A stretch of DNA of 64,000 nucleotides, from assembly GCF_030845175.1 (NCBI RefSeq), contig NZ_CP132542.1, positions 248,001 through 312,000 on the forward strand. Reading direction: 5' to 3'. Positions 1 through 7,732 of the stretch are shown here, in pieces; within the stretch, counting starts at the first letter, position 1, and every line of letters begins with the position of its first letter. The stretch is from Coralliovum pocilloporae. Lineage in GTDB: Bacteria; Pseudomonadota; Alphaproteobacteria; Rhizobiales; Cohaesibacteraceae. Both the position numbers and the translations under genes were made by a program. The notes under the pieces were generated by a model that ran no database searches, had not been told where the DNA came from, and saw only the letters and a list, made by a program, of their open reading frames with translations.

Positions 1-266
1 AACTCAACTGTCAGAACACCGGCACCGGCCTCAAACAGGCTGAGCGCAGCATATCCCGCAGCACTATCAGCAACCGATGATGTTACGCCCGCATGAAAGA
101 AGCCATGCTGCTGTTCCAGATCAGATCGTGCAGCGACTTTCAGGTCCACCGCACCAGGTGCTATGTGACAAAGCTCGACACCCATAAGCCCCATAAAACT
201 CTGTCGGGCAAAGCTGCGCCGAATGCGAGCGTCATAGTCTGGATCCCGGACAACAAAATCACTCAT
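1..266 (-). CDS. PaaI-type hotdog-fold thioesterase (partial, 3' end outside window)
   Basis: Reading leftwards from the ATG at 266, an open frame runs off the window edge after about 88 codons, so only the N-terminal part is visible. It contains the signature QHGFFHAG followed by a small-residue helix (SVADSAAGYAA), typical of the PaaI branch of hotdog-fold acyl-CoA thioesterases, in which the HGG-like loop binds the CoA thioester. The start overlaps the end of the MerR gene (ATG inside GATGAGTGA), which suggests translational coupling and joint control. The natural substrate cannot be told. A hydroxyphenylacetyl-CoA or medium-chain acyl-CoA role is only a family inference. Confidence 0.8.
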   Translation of the reverse strand, partial: MSDFVVRDPDYDARIRRSFARQSFMGLMGVELCHIAPGAVDLKVAARSDLEQQHGFFHAGVTSSVADSAAGYAALSLFEAGAGVLTVE

Positions 267-645
267 CGGACATCATCTCCTTCAAGCGCTTCCGGCAGCC
301 GGTTTCAACGGCATCCAGCTCAGCAAGGGTAACATCAAGATCGCGGCGCTTTCGCAAAAGCTCATCACGGCGTTGGGCAATCCGGCCCATCAGGGTTTCA
401 AGCTGGCCGCGTTCACCGGGCTTGGCTTCATACATGCTGATGATTTCAGAGATTTCAGATAGCTCAAACCCGAGCCGCTTGCCCCTCAGAATGAGTTTCA
501 GCCGCGTCCTGTCCCTCTGGGAATAGAGCCGTCTGCTTCCCCGGCGGGTTGGGCTGACAAGCTTGCGATCCTCATAGAACCGCAATGTCCGGGTCGTAAC
601 GCCGAATTCCTCCGCAAGATCGGATATCGTGTAAATGCGCTGCAT
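259..645 (-). CDS. MerR-family transcriptional regulator (LiuR-like)
   Basis: The 128-residue protein has an N-terminal MerR winged helix-turn-helix (residues about 3-70, with YTISDLAEEFGV and TLRFYEDRKLV), followed by a long charged dimerisation coiled coil to the end. It lacks the cysteine pairs of the metal-sensing MerR branch; the single Cys near the C-terminus is not in a metal loop. This fits the short LiuR-type regulators that control branched-chain amino acid and acyl-CoA catabolism in proteobacteria. It overlaps the downstream PaaI thioesterase gene by a few bases, so it probably regulates its own operon. The assignment to LiuR rather than another small MerR subgroup is inference. 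Confidence 0.82.
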   Translation of the reverse strand: MQRIYTISDLAEEFGVTTRTLRFYEDRKLVSPTRRGSRRLYSQRDRTRLKLILRGKRLGFELSEISEIISMYEAKPGERGQLETLMGRIAQRRDELLRKRRDLDVTLAELDAVETGCRKRLKEMMSDE

Positions 646-660
646 GACACGAGTATCAGT

Positions 661-683
661 CTCTTTGACGTTAAAGTAAAGAG
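661..683. promoter_or_regulatory. Candidate operator of the MerR-type regulator
   Basis: An imperfect inverted repeat with outer arms CTCTTT and AAAGAG encloses TTGACGTTAAAGTAAA (665-680), which resembles the TTTACGTNNACGTAAA-like sites of LiuR-type regulators with two changes. It lies 16-38 bp in front of the merR start, in an AT-rich stretch that also holds a TATAAT-like box on the - strand at 695-700. Site assignment is by eye only. Confidence 0.4.
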
Positions 684-726
684 ATACGATATTTATTATA
701 TATTACATAATTTTAGAATAACTTTA

Positions 727-2136
727 TCAGAGCACAAACCACCAGGCGGCCAGCCCCAGGAAGGCATAGAATCCCACCACATCGGTCACGGTGGTTACAA
801 ATACTGATGACGCAATCGCCGGGTCAGCGCCGGTCTTCTCAAGGCAGAGCGGAATAAAAATGCCCGCCATGCCTGCCGAGACCATGTTGATCACCATAGC
901 AACCGCAATCACACCGGCCAGCTCCGCATTGCCAAACCAGACAACGGTGACCACACCGATAATCAGCGCGAAAATCACCCCGTTCAACAGGCCAACGAGG
1001 GTTTCACGCGTAATAAAACGCCTGACATTCAGATTATCGAGATCGCGGGTCGCAAGAGCACGCACGGCCACGGTCATCGTCTGGGTGCCCGCATTGCCTC
1101 CCATAGACGCCACAATCGGCATCAGAACCGCCAGTGCCACCATTTCCTGAAGGGTTCCATCGAACAGGCCAATGACAAATGACGCAAGAATGGCCGTTCC
1201 AAGATTGACCAGTAGCCAGACGAAACGGCTTTTGATGGTCTCGACGATATTATCCGAGATTTCCTCATCACCAACACCGGCCAGGCGCTTGATATCCTCA
1301 TCCGCCTCTTCCTGAATAACGTCAACGATGTCATCAATCGTAATGACACCAACAAGGCGGTCGGTGTCATCAATCACTGCTGTGGTCACAAGATTGTAGC
1401 GCTCGAAAAGATGAGCAACCTCTTCCTGATCCTCATCCGGCTTCACCATATGCCGGGCGTCCAGCATGATGTCCTGGATCTTGGTCGGCCGTTTGGTACG
1501 CAAAAGCGTATTCAGCGGCACGGTCCCCAACAACGTGAACCGCACATCCACCACCAGAAGGTCATAGAACTGGTCCGGAAGGTCCTCCGCTTCCCGCATA
1601 TAGTCAATCGCCTGTCCCACCGTCCAGAACGGCGGAATGGCAATGAAGTCCGACTGCATGATACGGCCGGCTGAATCCTCCGGATAATCCAGACCTCGCT
1701 GCAGCTTGATCCGGTCAGCGATAGGCAGCTTGGAGAGAATCTTGACCTGATCTTCCTCATCAAGGTCTTCCAGAATGAAAACAGCGTCATCAGAATCAAG
1801 GTCCAGAAACCCCTCGGCGACCTGTTCATCAGGCAGCGCATCAATCACCTGATTACGGATATTTTCATCAAGCTCGGTCAGGGCCGTGAAGTCAAAGTCA
1901 TCCCCAAGAACCCGGATAAGCTGAACCCTCTCATCCGCGTCCAGCGCGTCGATGAGTTCAGCCATATCGGTTTCATGAAGATCCCGCGTCAGCTCGCGGA
2001 TTTCATCGAAATCGGATGTCTCAAGCGCAATATCAATACGGTCAAGAAAAAAGGGATCGATATTGTCCCGATCATCACGCGGCAGATAGGCAGGTGTTGT
2101 CGTCTGGTCTGCTGCGATCGTATCGGTTTCCGCCAT
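727..2136 (-). CDS. mgtE: MgtE magnesium transporter
   Basis: The product is a 469-residue inner-membrane Mg2+ channel. An acidic MgtE N domain (about 30-130) is followed by a CBS-domain pair (about 135-260), both of which sense cytosolic Mg2+, and then about five membrane segments (about 310-469) with the pore motif region PIVASMGGNAGTQT. Length and order are normal for the family. The frame extends to a TTG at 2148, but the ATG at 2136 has GGGAG at good spacing and is preferred. It is transcribed alone. A palindrome GGGTCAAGACCC lies 18-31 bp upstream of the start. No M-box-like leader was recognised. Confidence 0.96.
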   Translation of the reverse strand: MAETDTIAADQTTTPAYLPRDDRDNIDPFFLDRIDIALETSDFDEIRELTRDLHETDMAELIDALDADERVQLIRVLGDDFDFTALTELDENIRNQVIDALPDEQVAEGFLDLDSDDAVFILEDLDEEDQVKILSKLPIADRIKLQRGLDYPEDSAGRIMQSDFIAIPPFWTVGQAIDYMREAEDLPDQFYDLLVVDVRFTLLGTVPLNTLLRTKRPTKIQDIMLDARHMVKPDEDQEEVAHLFERYNLVTTAVIDDTDRLVGVITIDDIVDVIQEEADEDIKRLAGVGDEEISDNIVETIKSRFVWLLVNLGTAILASFVIGLFDGTLQEMVALAVLMPIVASMGGNAGTQTMTVAVRALATRDLDNLNVRRFITRETLVGLLNGVIFALIIGVVTVVWFGNAELAGVIAVAMVINMVSAGMAGIFIPLCLEKTGADPAIASSVFVTTVTDVVGFYAFLGLAAWWFVL

Positions 2137-2153
2137 GAGAGCTCCCAATCCCC

Positions 2154-2167
2154 AGGGTCAAGACCCT
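2154..2167. repeat. AGGGTC-AA-GACCCT palindrome upstream of mgtE
   Basis: This is a perfect 6-bp inverted repeat around a 2-bp centre. The same 12-mer core GGGTCAAGACCC recurs on the other strand at 24638-24649, and a truncated form GGGTCAAGAC occurs at 3691-3700. Each lies about 18-55 bp in front of a start codon. The function is unknown. Confidence 0.45.
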
Positions 2168-2263
2168 AAAAAGCTTATGTGTTTTCCGCAAAGACTAGCG
2201 CGTGCGTCTATCACGCTCAAAGGCTTTTTTGTGGTTTATCCATATGACAAGGTTTGATGACAG

Positions 2264-2977
2264 TTACGTGCCGCTTACCGATCGGGTCGGGCCAAAAATC
2301 TGTTCAAACTCGGTTCTCAGAACCATATCCGCCTCAGGAAGCGACACCGGCAATCCGAGATCCGTAAGACTGGTCACACCATGTTCCTGAATACCGCATG
2401 GTATGATGCCGCCGAAATGATCAAGATCGGGGTCCACATTCAGACTGATTCCATGAAAGGTTATGCCTCGGCGAACCCGAATACCAAGTGCGGCGATCTT
2501 GTCTTCCACATCCGCACCTTTTTCAGGTCTTCTGACCCAGACACCAACCCGGTCTTCCCGCCTCTCACCGCGAATATGAAAATGCCAGAGGCTGCGGATC
2601 AGCCATTCTTCGAGGCCTGCGACAAACCGGCGAACATCCTGCCCCCGCTCCTTGAGGTCCAGCATCACATAAGCCACGCGTTGTCCCGGCCCGTGATAGG
2701 TATGCTGACCGCCCCGCCCCGTCTGAAACACCGGAAACCGATCCGGCATCACAAGGTCAGAATCATCAGCGCTGGTGCCAGCTGTATAGAGTGGCGGATG
2801 CTCCAGGAGCCAGACCCTCTCGGCACAGTGCCCAGCAGCAATATCCGCCACACGGCGCTCCATTTCCTCAACCGCATCAGGATAGTCCGTGAGGCCATCA
2901 CTCACCACCCAGTCAACCGGCATCTCCTCCTGTCGTCTCAAGCTCAGATCCGTCAGCTCATCACGACCGTTAACCAT
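2264..2977 (-). CDS. lipB: Lipoyl(octanoyl) transferase LipB
   Basis: The 237-residue enzyme moves octanoate from octanoyl-ACP to lipoyl domains of 2-oxoacid dehydrogenases and the glycine cleavage H protein. The family motifs are present in order: [12 protein letters not shown] (about 88-99), [17 protein letters not shown] with the catalytic lysine (about 160-176), and PCGI with the catalytic cysteine (about 193-196). The chosen ATG has no clear Shine-Dalgarno sequence. An internal ATG at 2923 has AGGAGG close in front and is an alternative, but N-terminal residues like MVN are common in alphaproteobacterial LipB. It is divergent from fliN. lipA is not in the window. Confidence 0.95.
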   Translation of the reverse strand: MVNGRDELTDLSLRRQEEMPVDWVVSDGLTDYPDAVEEMERRVADIAAGHCAERVWLLEHPPLYTAGTSADDSDLVMPDRFPVFQTGRGGQHTYHGPGQRVAYVMLDLKERGQDVRRFVAGLEEWLIRSLWHFHIRGERREDRVGVWVRRPEKGADVEDKIAALGIRVRRGITFHGISLNVDPDLDHFGGIIPCGIQEHGVTSLTDLGLPVSLPEADMVLRTEFEQIFGPTRSVSGT

Positions 2978-2985
2978 TCGCTAAC
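2970..2985. promoter_or_regulatory. Candidate CtrA-like site in the lipB-fliN intergenic region
   Basis: TTAA-N7-CTAAC differs by one base from the CtrA consensus TTAA-N7-TTAAC. The half-element TAACCATT is repeated twice, 11 bp apart. It lies about 90-105 bp upstream of the fliN start and overlaps the lipB start codon. CtrA commonly controls flagellar genes in alphaproteobacteria, so the position is suggestive, but part of the match comes from the lipB start itself. Confidence 0.3.
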
Positions 2986-3076
2986 CATTTTCTGTAAGAT
3001 TTTATTAACATTTCCCGCCCCGTTCTTAACTGGAAACCAGGTCGGGTAAAACCAGTTTATCACCGGAGTGACAATT

Positions 3077-3343
3077 GTGACGACGATCCAGAATGTCGAA
3101 GTGGAAATCGCTGTCCTGCTTGGCACATCCCAGATCCCCGTTCATCAGCTGCTGCGCATGGGTCGTGGTGCCATTATCGAACTCAACACCCATGAGGACG
3201 ATGACGTTCAGATTCTGGCCAACAATATCCCGGTCGCCAAGGGTCAGGTGGTTCTGAATGGAGAGCATGTGGGCATTTCCATCACCGAAGTTCTCTTCCG
3301 CTCAGCCGCTTTCCGCCCGTCCGACAATGTGAAACGCGTGTGA
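3077..3343 (+). CDS. fliN: FliN/SpoA-domain flagellar motor switch protein
   Basis: A small protein of 88 residues consisting almost entirely of a SpoA (surface presentation of antigens) domain, with the FliN-type pattern VEVEIAVLLGTSQIPVHQLL, the glycine-rich RMGRGAIIELN and a C-terminal VGISITEVL. FliN forms the bottom of the flagellar C-ring and helps dock export substrates. The frame opens at a GTG at 3068, but GGAG at 3065-3068 is 8 bp before the GTG at 3077, which is the better start. No other flagellar gene is in the window. A type III secretion homologue is possible but less likely. Confidence 0.88.
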   Translation: MTTIQNVEVEIAVLLGTSQIPVHQLLRMGRGAIIELNTHEDDDVQILANNIPVAKGQVVLNGEHVGISITEVLFRSAAFRPSDNVKRV

Positions 3344-3453
3344 CTGCATTTTTCAAGATCTGTGAATATCTTGAAATGGATCCTTATTCCCCTTGCACAA
3401 TCTGATGGCATCTGATACTTCACCGCTCGTCAGCGAGAGCTGAGTACCAGTTT

Positions 3454-3540
3454 GCGGTCGTGGCGGAACTGGTAGACGCGCAGCGTTGAGGTCGCTGTGG
3501 GGTAACTCCCGTGGAAGTTCGAGTCTTCTCGACCGCACCA
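3454..3540 (+). tRNA. tRNA-Leu (anticodon GAG)
   Basis: An 87-nt class II tRNA. The acceptor stem GCGGTCG pairs with CGACCGC and is followed by an encoded ACCA end. The D arm contains GGTAGACGCG, the anticodon stem CAGCG/CGCTG carries the loop TTGAGGT (anticodon GAG), the long variable arm is GGGGTAACTCCC, and the T arm is GGAAG-TTCGAGT-CTTCT. A strong hairpin 34 bp downstream ends the transcript. Confidence 0.97.
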
Positions 3541-3574
3541 TTTCAAGCTTGTCAAAGCATTGGAATTATAATCA

Positions 3575-3600
3575 AGCCCTCTCACTCCGGTGAGAGGGCT
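3575..3600 (+). terminator. Rho-independent terminator of tRNA-Leu
   Basis: A perfect 11-bp stem AGCCCTCTCAC/GTGAGAGGGCT with loop TCCG is followed by GATTTTATT. Confidence 0.85.
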
Positions 3601-3745
3601 GATTTTATTCAGCACCCTCAACGGCGGCTCACCTCCATATGGAAGAGCCTACTGGCAACAAAGACTGGATACGTCCCGGCTCTGTTGTTAGGGTCAAGAC
3701 GTATTGCGGGCGCTGAAAGCAATTTTATCAGGACACCAGACAGTC

Positions 3746-4609
3746 ATGCATCATTCCGAGCACGAGATTCTGCCAAGAGACCTGCGGTTTGGCCTGTCTG
3801 ATAATCCCGTACGGAACTGGTTTGCCGGAGATCCGATCAAGACTGCCATGATGAATTCCATGTCGATCTTTCTGCCTGAAGGAGAGCGTTTCTTCATCAG
3901 GTCTCTGAAGCATTACGCAAAGAAGACCGACAATGCCGAGCTCATCAGCCATATTGACGGCTATGCCCGGCAGGAAGCTTTCCACACCCGCGAACATGAA
4001 GACTATAATGAGTCGCTGCGCAGACTGGGATATGACGTCAACCGCATGGAGGCCCCCATCCGTCAGGCCCTGCGCATGAAGCACAAGCCGGTCTATGATG
4101 TGGCCCTCACCTGCGCCATTGAGCACATGACTGCCACGCTCTCCATCGCCACCCTGAGAAATACGAAACTTCTTGAGGGAGCGGAGCCAGCCTACAGGCG
4201 TCTGTGGATGTGGCATGCTCTTGAGGAACTGGAGCATGCAGGCGTCGCCCTTGAGGTCTTTGAGAAAGCCACCTCCAAGGTTTCTCCCTGGAAACGCTAT
4301 CTGTTGAGAACAGCCACGATGAATGCAACGCTGATTGTGTTCGTGGTGACGTTTATTCGGAACATGAGACTGATGCTGAAAGCCGATGGAGAATCAACCG
4401 GGCTCTCCTTCTGGGCGAAACTGTTCTGGGTCAGTTTCGTCTCTCCCGGATATACCCGGCTCGGCTTCATCCATCTGGCCCGGTATTATTCACCCTGGTT
4501 CCATCCAAGCTCGGAAACAATCGACGCCCTGATCGTAAAAGGGAGAGCATGGCTGGAAGAAGAGCTGGCACCAGACCAGTCCGGAGCCTTGCCTGCTCCC
4601 GCAGAGTAA
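3746..4609 (+). CDS. PF10118-type metal-dependent hydrolase (ferritin-like diiron fold)
   Basis: The 287-residue protein matches the widespread, poorly characterised 'predicted metal-dependent hydrolase' family. Conserved acidic and histidine residues are spread over helices, as in a ferritin-like diiron site: GYARQEAFHTREHEDYN, CAIEHMTATLS and WHALEELEHAGVALEVFE. Hydrophobic helices near TLIVFVVTFI and FWVSFVSPGYTRLGF suggest membrane association. The frame extends back to a TTG at 3704, but the ATG at 3746 (MHHSEHE) has AGGA upstream and is preferred. It lies 36 bp before a methyltransferase gene, probably in one transcript. No substrate is known. The label hydrolase is traditional, and a di-iron oxygenase-like function is equally possible. 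Confidence 0.75.
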   Translation: MHHSEHEILPRDLRFGLSDNPVRNWFAGDPIKTAMMNSMSIFLPEGERFFIRSLKHYAKKTDNAELISHIDGYARQEAFHTREHEDYNESLRRLGYDVNRMEAPIRQALRMKHKPVYDVALTCAIEHMTATLSIATLRNTKLLEGAEPAYRRLWMWHALEELEHAGVALEVFEKATSKVSPWKRYLLRTATMNATLIVFVVTFIRNMRLMLKADGESTGLSFWAKLFWVSFVSPGYTRLGFIHLARYYSPWFHPSSETIDALIVKGRAWLEEELAPDQSGALPAPAE

Positions 4610-4645
4610 TCCCTTCATCAGACTGTTTGCGCGAAAGACCCGTTC

Positions 4646-5461
4646 ATGGCCAGCAAGCTTTTCAACACCGTCATCCGGCTTGTGGAACAGGGACGTTTGC
4701 CCGAAACACGTAAGTGGTTCTGGAAGCAGACCTATAATCTCCTGTCCCGCGTCTGGTCAGACAAGGACTGGGCATTCATGAACTACGGCTATATGCCGGA
4801 CGTTCCCTTCCCTCTCGACACAGAGGACGAACCGGACCGGGCCTTTATCGGACTTTACCAGCAAGCCGTGGATGGTCTCGACCTGAACGAAAAAACTGTC
4901 GTTGAAGTGGGCAGCGGTCGCGGGGGCGGCTCTTCTTATATCGCACGCTATTTCAAGCCGGCTTCCATGACCGGGCTCGATTATTCTCCTGCGACGGTCA
5001 AACGTGCCCGAAAGGTTATACCGCCGCATCCGGCACTCGCCTTTGACGTTGGAGACGCGGAGGCACTTCCACTTGCTGATGAGAGCGTCGACATTATCGT
5101 CAACATTGAATCATCCCACTGCTACAGCAACCTGCCGAAATTCTTCTCAGAAGTTGAACGTGTTCTGAAACCCGGAGGCGTATTCACCTGGGCTGATATC
5201 CGCGCATCATCAATGATGGAATCGCTGGAAAACCAGTTCGCGGAAACCGGCCTCGTTGACGTTCGTCGAATGGAGCTGACACCCGGTGTTATCAAGGCCC
5301 TTGACGCCATGAGTGAACGCAAGAAAGCCCGTATCGGACGGATCCCCCTTATCAGCAAGTTCCTGATGGAATTTGCAGCAACAGAAAACACCAAGCTTTA
5401 TAAGGGTTTCAGAAATGGCAAGGTCCGTTATCTGGCTCGCAGGTTCCAAAAGCCCGAATAA
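4646..5461 (+). CDS. Class I SAM-dependent methyltransferase
   Basis: A 271-residue Rossmann-fold methyltransferase. Motif I is VVEVGSGRGGGSSYIA (about 87-102), motif II is the acidic end in MTGLDYSPATVKRA, and later motifs are GDAEALPLADESVDIIVNIES and ERVLKPGGVFTWAD. The GSGRGGG loop and overall pattern resemble the mycobacterial phthiotriol or phenolphthiotriol dimycocerosate methyltransferases and lipid O-methyltransferases, so a small hydrophobic acceptor is plausible but unproven. It is 36 bp downstream of the diiron-type protein and 87 bp upstream of the MHYT-LytTR gene on the same strand. Confidence 0.85.
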   Translation: MASKLFNTVIRLVEQGRLPETRKWFWKQTYNLLSRVWSDKDWAFMNYGYMPDVPFPLDTEDEPDRAFIGLYQQAVDGLDLNEKTVVEVGSGRGGGSSYIARYFKPASMTGLDYSPATVKRARKVIPPHPALAFDVGDAEALPLADESVDIIVNIESSHCYSNLPKFFSEVERVLKPGGVFTWADIRASSMMESLENQFAETGLVDVRRMELTPGVIKALDAMSERKKARIGRIPLISKFLMEFAATENTKLYKGFRNGKVRYLARRFQKPE

Positions 5462-5548
5462 GTGCAAAAGCATTTGCCTGACGAACAAGGCTTGATAATC
5501 TTGCGGCCTGCCTGGAACAGAACAATAAAGCACTAAGGCCAAGACTCA

Positions 5549-6691
5549 TTGCTGACCTATACCTATGACATAACGCTTGTTGTGGCGTCATTAGCCATTT
5601 CCATGATGGCTGCTTTCACCGGGCTGACCCTGACCAACGGGATCTCGGCGCTGCCCGTGCCAACCCGCAAGCTGATCATCGGCATGGCAGCAATTGTTCT
5701 GGGCGGTGGCATCTGGTCCATGCATTTTGTTGCAATCCTCGCCCTGCAGCTCCCGGTTCCGGTGATTTATGATTCTGCCCTGACCCTTGGTTCCATTCTG
5801 ATTGCCATCCTGATGGCAGGCACGTCCCTGCTCTTCATGCATTTTGGCGAACGGAACTGGCGCAACATCATTATTGCGGGGGCGATCCTGGGCAATGGAA
5901 TCGTCGTCATGCACTATGTGGGCATGTCCGGCATTCAGGGGTGTCTGGTCCTGTTTGGCTGGAGTGGACGCTTGCTGTCCGTTCTCCTCGCCACCCTTAC
6001 AGGGATTGCAGCAATCTGGATTGCCTATCGCGAGCGAACACGGCTCAACATCATTCTCAGCACCCTGATTTTCGGCTCCTCAGTGGTGATTGTTCACTTC
6101 ACGGCCATGTACTGGACAGGTTTTGCGGTCTCACCTGATGATGCACCGGTTTCACCATCCATCGAAAATGCCGACCTGGCCCTGATTGTGATCCTGGCAG
6201 GCTTCTTTATCTGCGGTGGCTTTCTTCTGTCTGCAGCAACCTTCCTGATGCCAAAGCAGAAGACGGAGCCGGCGGCCTCTCCTTCAGAGCCGGATCCAGA
6301 GGCCCAGTCTGAAGATGCATCCGATACGGAAACCAGCCTTCCAGACACAGATACCCCTCTCGTCCGCATCCCCTATGAGCGGGATGGCAAGACCTACTTT
6401 CTGCCTCTGAACGACGTCGCAGCCATTCGGGCAGAGGGGCATTACACCCTTCTCTATACAGAGACAGAAAAACTGTTCTGCCCGTGGTCAATCTCGGTCG
6501 CCGAGAAACGCCTGCCGGATACGGTCTATCTGAAGACACACAGATCATATCTGGTGAACATCAGTCACGTCTCCGGCTTCGAGCGGCGGAAGGACAACGG
6601 AGCCTGCCTGTTCGACCATATCGAAAGCCTCAAGACAGTCCCGGTCAGTCGCACACGAGTCAATCCTGTCCGGGAAGCGCTCGGCCTGTAA
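5549..6691 (+). CDS. coxC: MHYT-domain membrane LytTR transcriptional regulator (CoxC/CoxH-like)
   Basis: The 380-residue protein starts with a seven-helix MHYT sensor (about 8-240) holding the hallmark metal-ligand motifs MHFV (58-61), MHYV (121-124) and HFTAMYW (183-189). A Pro/Glu/Asp-rich linker (about 245-270) leads to a cytosolic LytTR DNA-binding domain (about 272-380, with VAAIRAEGHYTLLY and YLKTHRSYLVNISHV). This architecture is that of CoxC and CoxH in the Oligotropha carboxidovorans cox cluster, where they are proposed gas-responsive regulators. The MHYT histidines and methionines are predicted to bind copper. The start is a TTG. The gene lies 170 bp before coxM, whose upstream region has candidate LytTR repeats. 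CO as the ligand is inference. Confidence 0.85.
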   Translation: MLTYTYDITLVVASLAISMMAAFTGLTLTNGISALPVPTRKLIIGMAAIVLGGGIWSMHFVAILALQLPVPVIYDSALTLGSILIAILMAGTSLLFMHFGERNWRNIIIAGAILGNGIVVMHYVGMSGIQGCLVLFGWSGRLLSVLLATLTGIAAIWIAYRERTRLNIILSTLIFGSSVVIVHFTAMYWTGFAVSPDDAPVSPSIENADLALIVILAGFFICGGFLLSAATFLMPKQKTEPAASPSEPDPEAQSEDASDTETSLPDTDTPLVRIPYERDGKTYFLPLNDVAAIRAEGHYTLLYTETEKLFCPWSISVAEKRLPDTVYLKTHRSYLVNISHVSGFERRKDNGACLFDHIESLKTVPVSRTRVNPVREALGL

Positions 6692-6703
6692 ATCTCCCCT
6701 TTT

Positions 6704-6746
6704 CGCAGTTCGTGCACCATGTTCGCGCTTCGTGAAACGAACTGCG
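6704..6746 (+). promoter_or_regulatory. Candidate LytTR operator upstream of coxM
   Basis: Two near-identical 11-mers, CGCAGTTCGTG (6704-6714) and CGCGCTTCGTG (6724-6734), lie 20 bp apart in the same orientation, which is the usual spacing of LytTR half sites. An inverted partner ACGAACTGCG (6737-6746) matches the first copy perfectly over 10 bp. The block sits between the regulator gene and coxM, about 115-160 bp before the coxM start. Confidence 0.5.
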
Positions 6747-6861
6747 CCGCCAGAGAGTGCCCATTCGACGCCGCTCATGCACCCGGCACAGAATGTCGCA
6801 GTCTCGAACGGGCCACATCCCATTGTCAGCCCGTTCGTTGAGCCGGGAGGACAAACCAGAC

Positions 6862-7716
6862 ATGATTCCAGGATCGTTCGATTATCATCGACCGAGCAGC
6901 CTGACTGCAGCCATTGCACTGCTGTCAGACCACGGCGATACAGCCCGCGTGGTTGCAGGCGGGCACAGCCTCATACCCATGATGAAACTGCGGATGGCAG
7001 ACTTCGATCACATCGTTGATCTCAGCGCCATTTCCGATCTCCAGGGTATTTCCATTGACGGAAGCACAATCAGAATTGGCGCCATGGTGACCCAGCATGA
7101 GCTGATCACCAATGACGTTCTGGCGAATGCCGCTCCAATCATCCGCGAGACAGCCCTTCAGATTGCTGACCCCCAGGTCCGCTACATGGGCACGATTGGA
7201 GGCAACATCGCCAATGGTGACCCGGGCAATGACATGCCGGGTCTGATGCAGTGTCTTGATGCAAAGTTTCATCTGACCGGCCCCAATGGTGAGCGCTCTG
7301 TAGCCGCACGTGACTTCTACGAAGCGGCCTATTTCACAGCGCGCGAGGATGAGGAAATTCTCACCCATGTGAGTTTCCAGACACCCGGTGGGGGTTATGC
7401 CTATGCCAAGCAGAAGCGCAAGATTGGTGACTATGCAACAGCAGCCGCAGCGGTTCTCATCTCCAGGTCCGGCGATACATGCACATCCGCATCTATCGCC
7501 CTGACAAACCTCGCCGATATCCCGCTCTACTGCGAGGCGGCAGTCGACGCATTGGTCGGATCAACTCTCGATGATGCAGCGATTAAGGCGGCAGTCAGCG
7601 CAGCCGTCGATATCACGGAACCGTCCGAGGACAATCGCGGGCCGATTGAGTTCAAGAAACATGTGGCAGGCGTCATCATTCGGCGTGCCATCGACAGCGC
7701 CATCGCGCGCGCCTGA
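6862..7716 (+). CDS. coxM: Aerobic carbon monoxide dehydrogenase, FAD-binding medium subunit
   Basis: The 284-residue subunit belongs to the molybdenum hydroxylase FAD-binding family and passes electrons from the iron-sulfur subunit to the quinone pool. The FAD pyrophosphate-binding motifs AGGHS (32-36) and TIGGN (111-115) are present, as are the CoxM-typical start [11 protein letters not shown] and the stretch [10 protein letters not shown]. Length matches known CoxM (about 288). The frame is open further upstream from a GTG at 6757, but the ATG at 6862 with GGGAGG 11 bp before it gives the family's usual N-terminus. It is the first structural gene of the M-S-L order and is followed by coxS after 16 bp. 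Confidence 0.96.
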   Translation: MIPGSFDYHRPSSLTAAIALLSDHGDTARVVAGGHSLIPMMKLRMADFDHIVDLSAISDLQGISIDGSTIRIGAMVTQHELITNDVLANAAPIIRETALQIADPQVRYMGTIGGNIANGDPGNDMPGLMQCLDAKFHLTGPNGERSVAARDFYEAAYFTAREDEEILTHVSFQTPGGGYAYAKQKRKIGDYATAAAAVLISRSGDTCTSASIALTNLADIPLYCEAAVDALVGSTLDDAAIKAAVSAAVDITEPSEDNRGPIEFKKHVAGVIIRRAIDSAIARA

Positions 7717-7732
7717 ACGACGGGAGAACGGC

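Noticed and set aside
3351..3376. Inverted repeat TTTCAAGAT/ATCTTGAAA after fliN as a terminator
   Set aside because: The stem is AT-rich and not followed by a T run, so a terminator call is not supported.
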